Shown here one piece after another: positions 23,147 through 25,033 of a DNA stretch of 25,033 nt (its first letter is position 1; each line of letters starts with the position of its first letter). The DNA comes from an uncultured Collinsella sp. GTDB lineage: Bacteria > Actinomycetota > Coriobacteriia > Coriobacteriales > Coriobacteriaceae. The translations under genes and the position numbers were made by a program. Where the stretch lies: NCBI GenBank assembly GCA_900555515.1, contig USLO01000005.1, positions 1-25,033 of the forward strand, given 5' to 3'. A model generated the notes under the pieces. That model did no database searches, was not told the origin of the DNA, and worked only from the letters and a program-made list of their open reading frames with translations.

Positions 23147-23198
23147 GAAATGGCGCTGCCTGCCGAGCGCCTCGCGGGCGCATCCCGACCGCAGAAGT

Positions 23199-23643
23199 GA
23201 GCGCGAAGGCTCGTCGAAGTGCTGGGTGGGGGACCGGCGGTCTGGATACGCGGTTTCGTTCGGCGAAGGCGGCGAGGCGAATGGCATGGCGAACGTACGG
23301 GTTTGACGTGAACGGGTTGCCCGTGGCGGCGTGGTATCGGGAGGAGACGGTCGAGCAGGTGCTCGCGCCGCTGCTCGCCCGTCTCGCGCGCTCGCATCAG
23401 GAGAAGGGGTCGCAGGCCCATCTCGGCAACCCGGTGCGCATACGCTATTGCGACCGGGACGGCCACGTGTCGCGAACGGATATCGTCCGCCAGGTGGACG
23501 TCGCGCCGCGAAATGCAGACTCGCCTCAATCGTCGGTAAGGGGTGCCGCGGGCGATACGATGGAATCCACGGACCGCACCGCGCCGCCGAGATTGCGACG
23601 CGAACGCAGGCGATGCGCCCGAAAAACTCCTCCGCGCATGTAG
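23199..23643 (+). pseudogene. Chimeric gene fragments (possible P-loop sugar/nucleoside kinase N-terminus and a WYL-like piece)
   Basis: An open frame on the plus strand runs to TAG at 23641 but is a patchwork. Residues coded by ~23285-23400 (YGFDVNGLPVAAWYREETVE, then QVLAPLLARLARSHQEKG) look like the start of a nucleoside/sugar kinase family protein just before its P-loop, which never comes. The next ~30 codons (NPVRIRYCDRDGHVSRTDI) loosely recall a WYL domain. The remainder is Arg/Pro-rich and unrecognisable. Both family suggestions are tentative. The fragments lie at the right edge of the duplicated module and before a pseudogene, which fits repeated deletion events. Confidence 0.35.
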
Positions 23644-23667
23644 GGCGAAACGCCAGATTGGAGCTCC

Positions 23668-24868
23668 ATGAACGATTTCTCCTTCTACTCCCCCACCCGC
23701 TTTGTCTTTGGGCGAAAAGCGACCGACAAGGTTGGGGGACTCTGTCCGCCTCCGGCTACCGCTGAGCGCTCATTGTCTACGGCAGGGGTTCCGCAGTTCG
23801 CTGCGGAACGCTCGTCCGCGTGAGGGCATCGCTCGATGCCGCGGGCGTGGAGCACATCGGGCTTGGAGGGGTGCGTCCAAACCCCGAAATAGGCTTGGCA
23901 CGAGAAGGCGTCGAGCTCGCACGAGCAAACGACGCCGACATCATCCTGCCCGTGGGCGGCGGCTCCGTCATGGACTGCGCGAAGGCCATCGCACTGGGGC
24001 GGTATACGACGGCGACGTATGGGACTTCTTCCGCAAGCGCTCCGTTCCCGCCGACCGCATCGACGTCGCCTGCGTGGTGACCATCCCCGCATCCGGTTCC
24101 GAGGCCTCTAACTCCTGCGTTATCAGCAACGACGAGGAGCACCTCAAATGCAGCATTAACACGGACCTCAACCGCCCGGCCATCGCCTTCCTCGACCCGG
24201 AGCTGACCTTCAGCCTGCCCGCCTGCCAGACCGCCGCGGGAGTGACCGACATGATCGCCCATATCATGGAGCGACTCTTCTCCGGCGAGCCCGCCGTGGG
24301 CGTAACCGACAACATCGCCTGCGGGCTAGTGCGCGCCGCGAGGGAGGCGGCGCCCAAGGTGATGGAGAACCCCGATGACTACGACGCCCGCGCCGAGATC
24401 ATGTGGGTGGGTACGCTCGCCCATAACGCCCTGCGCGACGGCGATTGGACCTGCCGCGGCCTTGAGCACGAGCTATCCGCACTGGACACCAAGATCACGC
24501 ACGGCGCCGTCCTCGCCGTCATCTTCCCCGCCTGGATGCGCTACGTATGGCGAGAGCACCCTGAGCGCTTCCTGGAGTTCAGCGCCCAGGCCCTTGGCAT
24601 CGAACCCATCGATTCGGACGCGGACGAGCTCGATGTGGAGGTAACCCCCGAGCAGGCAATCGAGTACGCGGTCGAAGCGACCATCGACGAGCTGCAGGAT
24701 TTCTTCGTCTCGCTGGGAATGCCGCACGCGCTATCGGAGTTCGGAGTCACCGAGGACGATATCGAAAAGATGATTCCGGGCCTCAAGATCAACCGCGGAG
24801 AGCTCTTCGGCAGCTTCAGGAAGCTCACGCTGGACAACGCGAGAAAGATTTACCGCAGCGCACTCTAG
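23668..24868 (+). pseudogene. Iron-containing alcohol dehydrogenase, broken by two frameshifts and a nonsense codon
   Basis: The start is ATG 23668 (MNDFSFYSPTRFVFGRKATD). The frame changes near 23745; the new frame meets TGA at 23763-23765 where an Arg codon (CGA) is expected. It then runs through VRPNPEIGLAREGVELARAN and the NAD-binding ILPVGGGSVMDCAKAIALG. A further one-base loss near 24000 shifts to the final frame, which is intact to TAG 24868 (VYDGDVWDFFRK, IPASGSEASNS, GVTDMIAHIMERLF, GLEHELSALDTKITHGAVLA). The Asp and His metal ligands in the C-half are all present, so the lesions may be recent. The family (BDH/YqdH-like) reduces aldehydes with NAD(P)H. Sequencing error is an alternative explanation for the frameshifts. 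Confidence 0.85.
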
Positions 24869-24924
24869 GAAACAGATGCCAGTCCCCCACGGGCGAGCAG
24901 CACGGCGGCCCCCGCAAACCAGAA

Positions 24925-24948
24925 ACGGCGCCGCTCCCGCGACGCCGT
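24925..24948 (-). terminator. Probable terminator of tRNA-Arg
   Basis: ACGGCG-C-CGC / GCG-A-CGCCGT hairpin with a TCCC loop, followed on the minus strand by TTTCT and then GGTTT. It lies 9 bases after the CCA end. Confidence 0.6.
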
Positions 24949-24957
24949 CATATTCCC

Positions 24958-25033
24958 TGGTGCCCCCGGGCGGATTCGAACCGTCGACACCCGCTTTAGG
25001 AGAGCGGTGCTCTATCCCCTGAGCTACGGAGGC
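24958..25033 (-). tRNA. tRNA-Arg (anticodon CCU)
   Basis: The cloverleaf is complete on the minus strand: acceptor GCCTCCG/CGGGGGC (one T-G pair), D-stem GCTC/GAGC, anticodon stem CCGCT/AGCGG with loop CTCCTAA (anticodon CCT, reads AGG), T-loop TTCGAAT, discriminator A and an encoded CCA at 24960-24958. The T-stem GACGG/CCGCC has one A-C mismatch. The 5' base is the last base of the window. Confidence 0.95.

Larger units (their letters stand above)
22721..23198. repeat. Copy 2 of the regulator flanks (direct repeats A and B joined)
   Basis: 22721-22952 matches 15348-15552 and 22949-23198 matches 18101-18363, in the same orientation. The two parts are joined at a shared ATGC, which shows that the DNA between them was lost from this copy. 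Confidence 0.9.

Noticed and set aside
23702..24000. N-terminal part of a 388-codon open frame leading into the alcohol dehydrogenase
   Set aside because: These ~100 residues are out-of-frame Arg-rich sequence; the true N-terminal ADH motifs are in the other two frames.
1..25033. CRISPR arrays, transposase or integrase genes, phage genes
   Set aside because: No regularly spaced repeats, DDE/serine/tyrosine recombinase motifs or phage structural genes were seen in either strand.

Overview
The window looks like the chromosome of a Gram-positive, high-GC gut actinobacterium of the class Coriobacteriia, most likely Collinsella or a close relative. This is inferred from three things: the cell-wall/Ser-Thr-kinase cluster in actinobacterial order, the high GC with strong G/C third positions, and the pairing of a fructoselysine locus with mannose-class PTS genes, which fits saccharolytic gut Coriobacteriia. 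No 16S gene or other firm taxonomic marker is present.

Region 1 (1-9430, + strand) is a dense cell-envelope signalling operon. It holds the 3' end of a membrane Ser/Thr kinase, two FHA-domain proteins (FhaA- and FhaB-like), a PP2C phosphatase, a single polypeptide fusing a SEDS glycosyltransferase (RodA/FtsW) to a class B penicillin-binding protein, and a PknB-type kinase with four PASTA repeats. Several genes overlap by 4 bp (GTGA or ATGA), and a strong terminator closes the block. Kinase, phosphatase, phospho-readers and the septal/elongation synthase are therefore likely co-expressed.

Region 2 (9431-9835) holds no intact gene. It carries two striking inverted repeats and what may be the 3' tip of a lost minus-strand gene.

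Region 3 (9836-15142, - strand) is an Amadori-compound (fructoselysine-type) operon: a YfcC-family transporter, a FrlC-like epimerase, a FrlB-like deglycase and a FrlD-like kinase, with a divergently placed-in-function but same-strand GntR/UTRA regulator just upstream. A near-consensus sigma-70 promoter before the transporter is flanked by two almost identical 21-bp direct repeats spaced 50 bp apart.

Region 4 (15210-23198, - strand) is a mannose-class PTS operon in the order EIIB-EIIC-EIID-EIIA, followed by a GH32 beta-fructosidase-like enzyme and then a LevR-like regulator. A scar of a second copy of that regulator, with about 2.55 kb missing internally, sits directly upstream of EIIB. The intact regulator lacks the GAFTGA loop of sigma-54 activators and has an altered Walker B. 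A -24/-12-like sequence nevertheless lies in a 15-bp hairpin just before EIIB. Fragments of an HAD hydrolase and a hexapeptide acetyltransferase mark the edges of the module.

Region 5 (23199-25033) is decaying DNA: chimeric gene fragments, then an iron-type alcohol dehydrogenase pseudogene with two frameshifts and a nonsense codon. It ends with a complete tRNA-Arg(CCU) gene on the minus strand.
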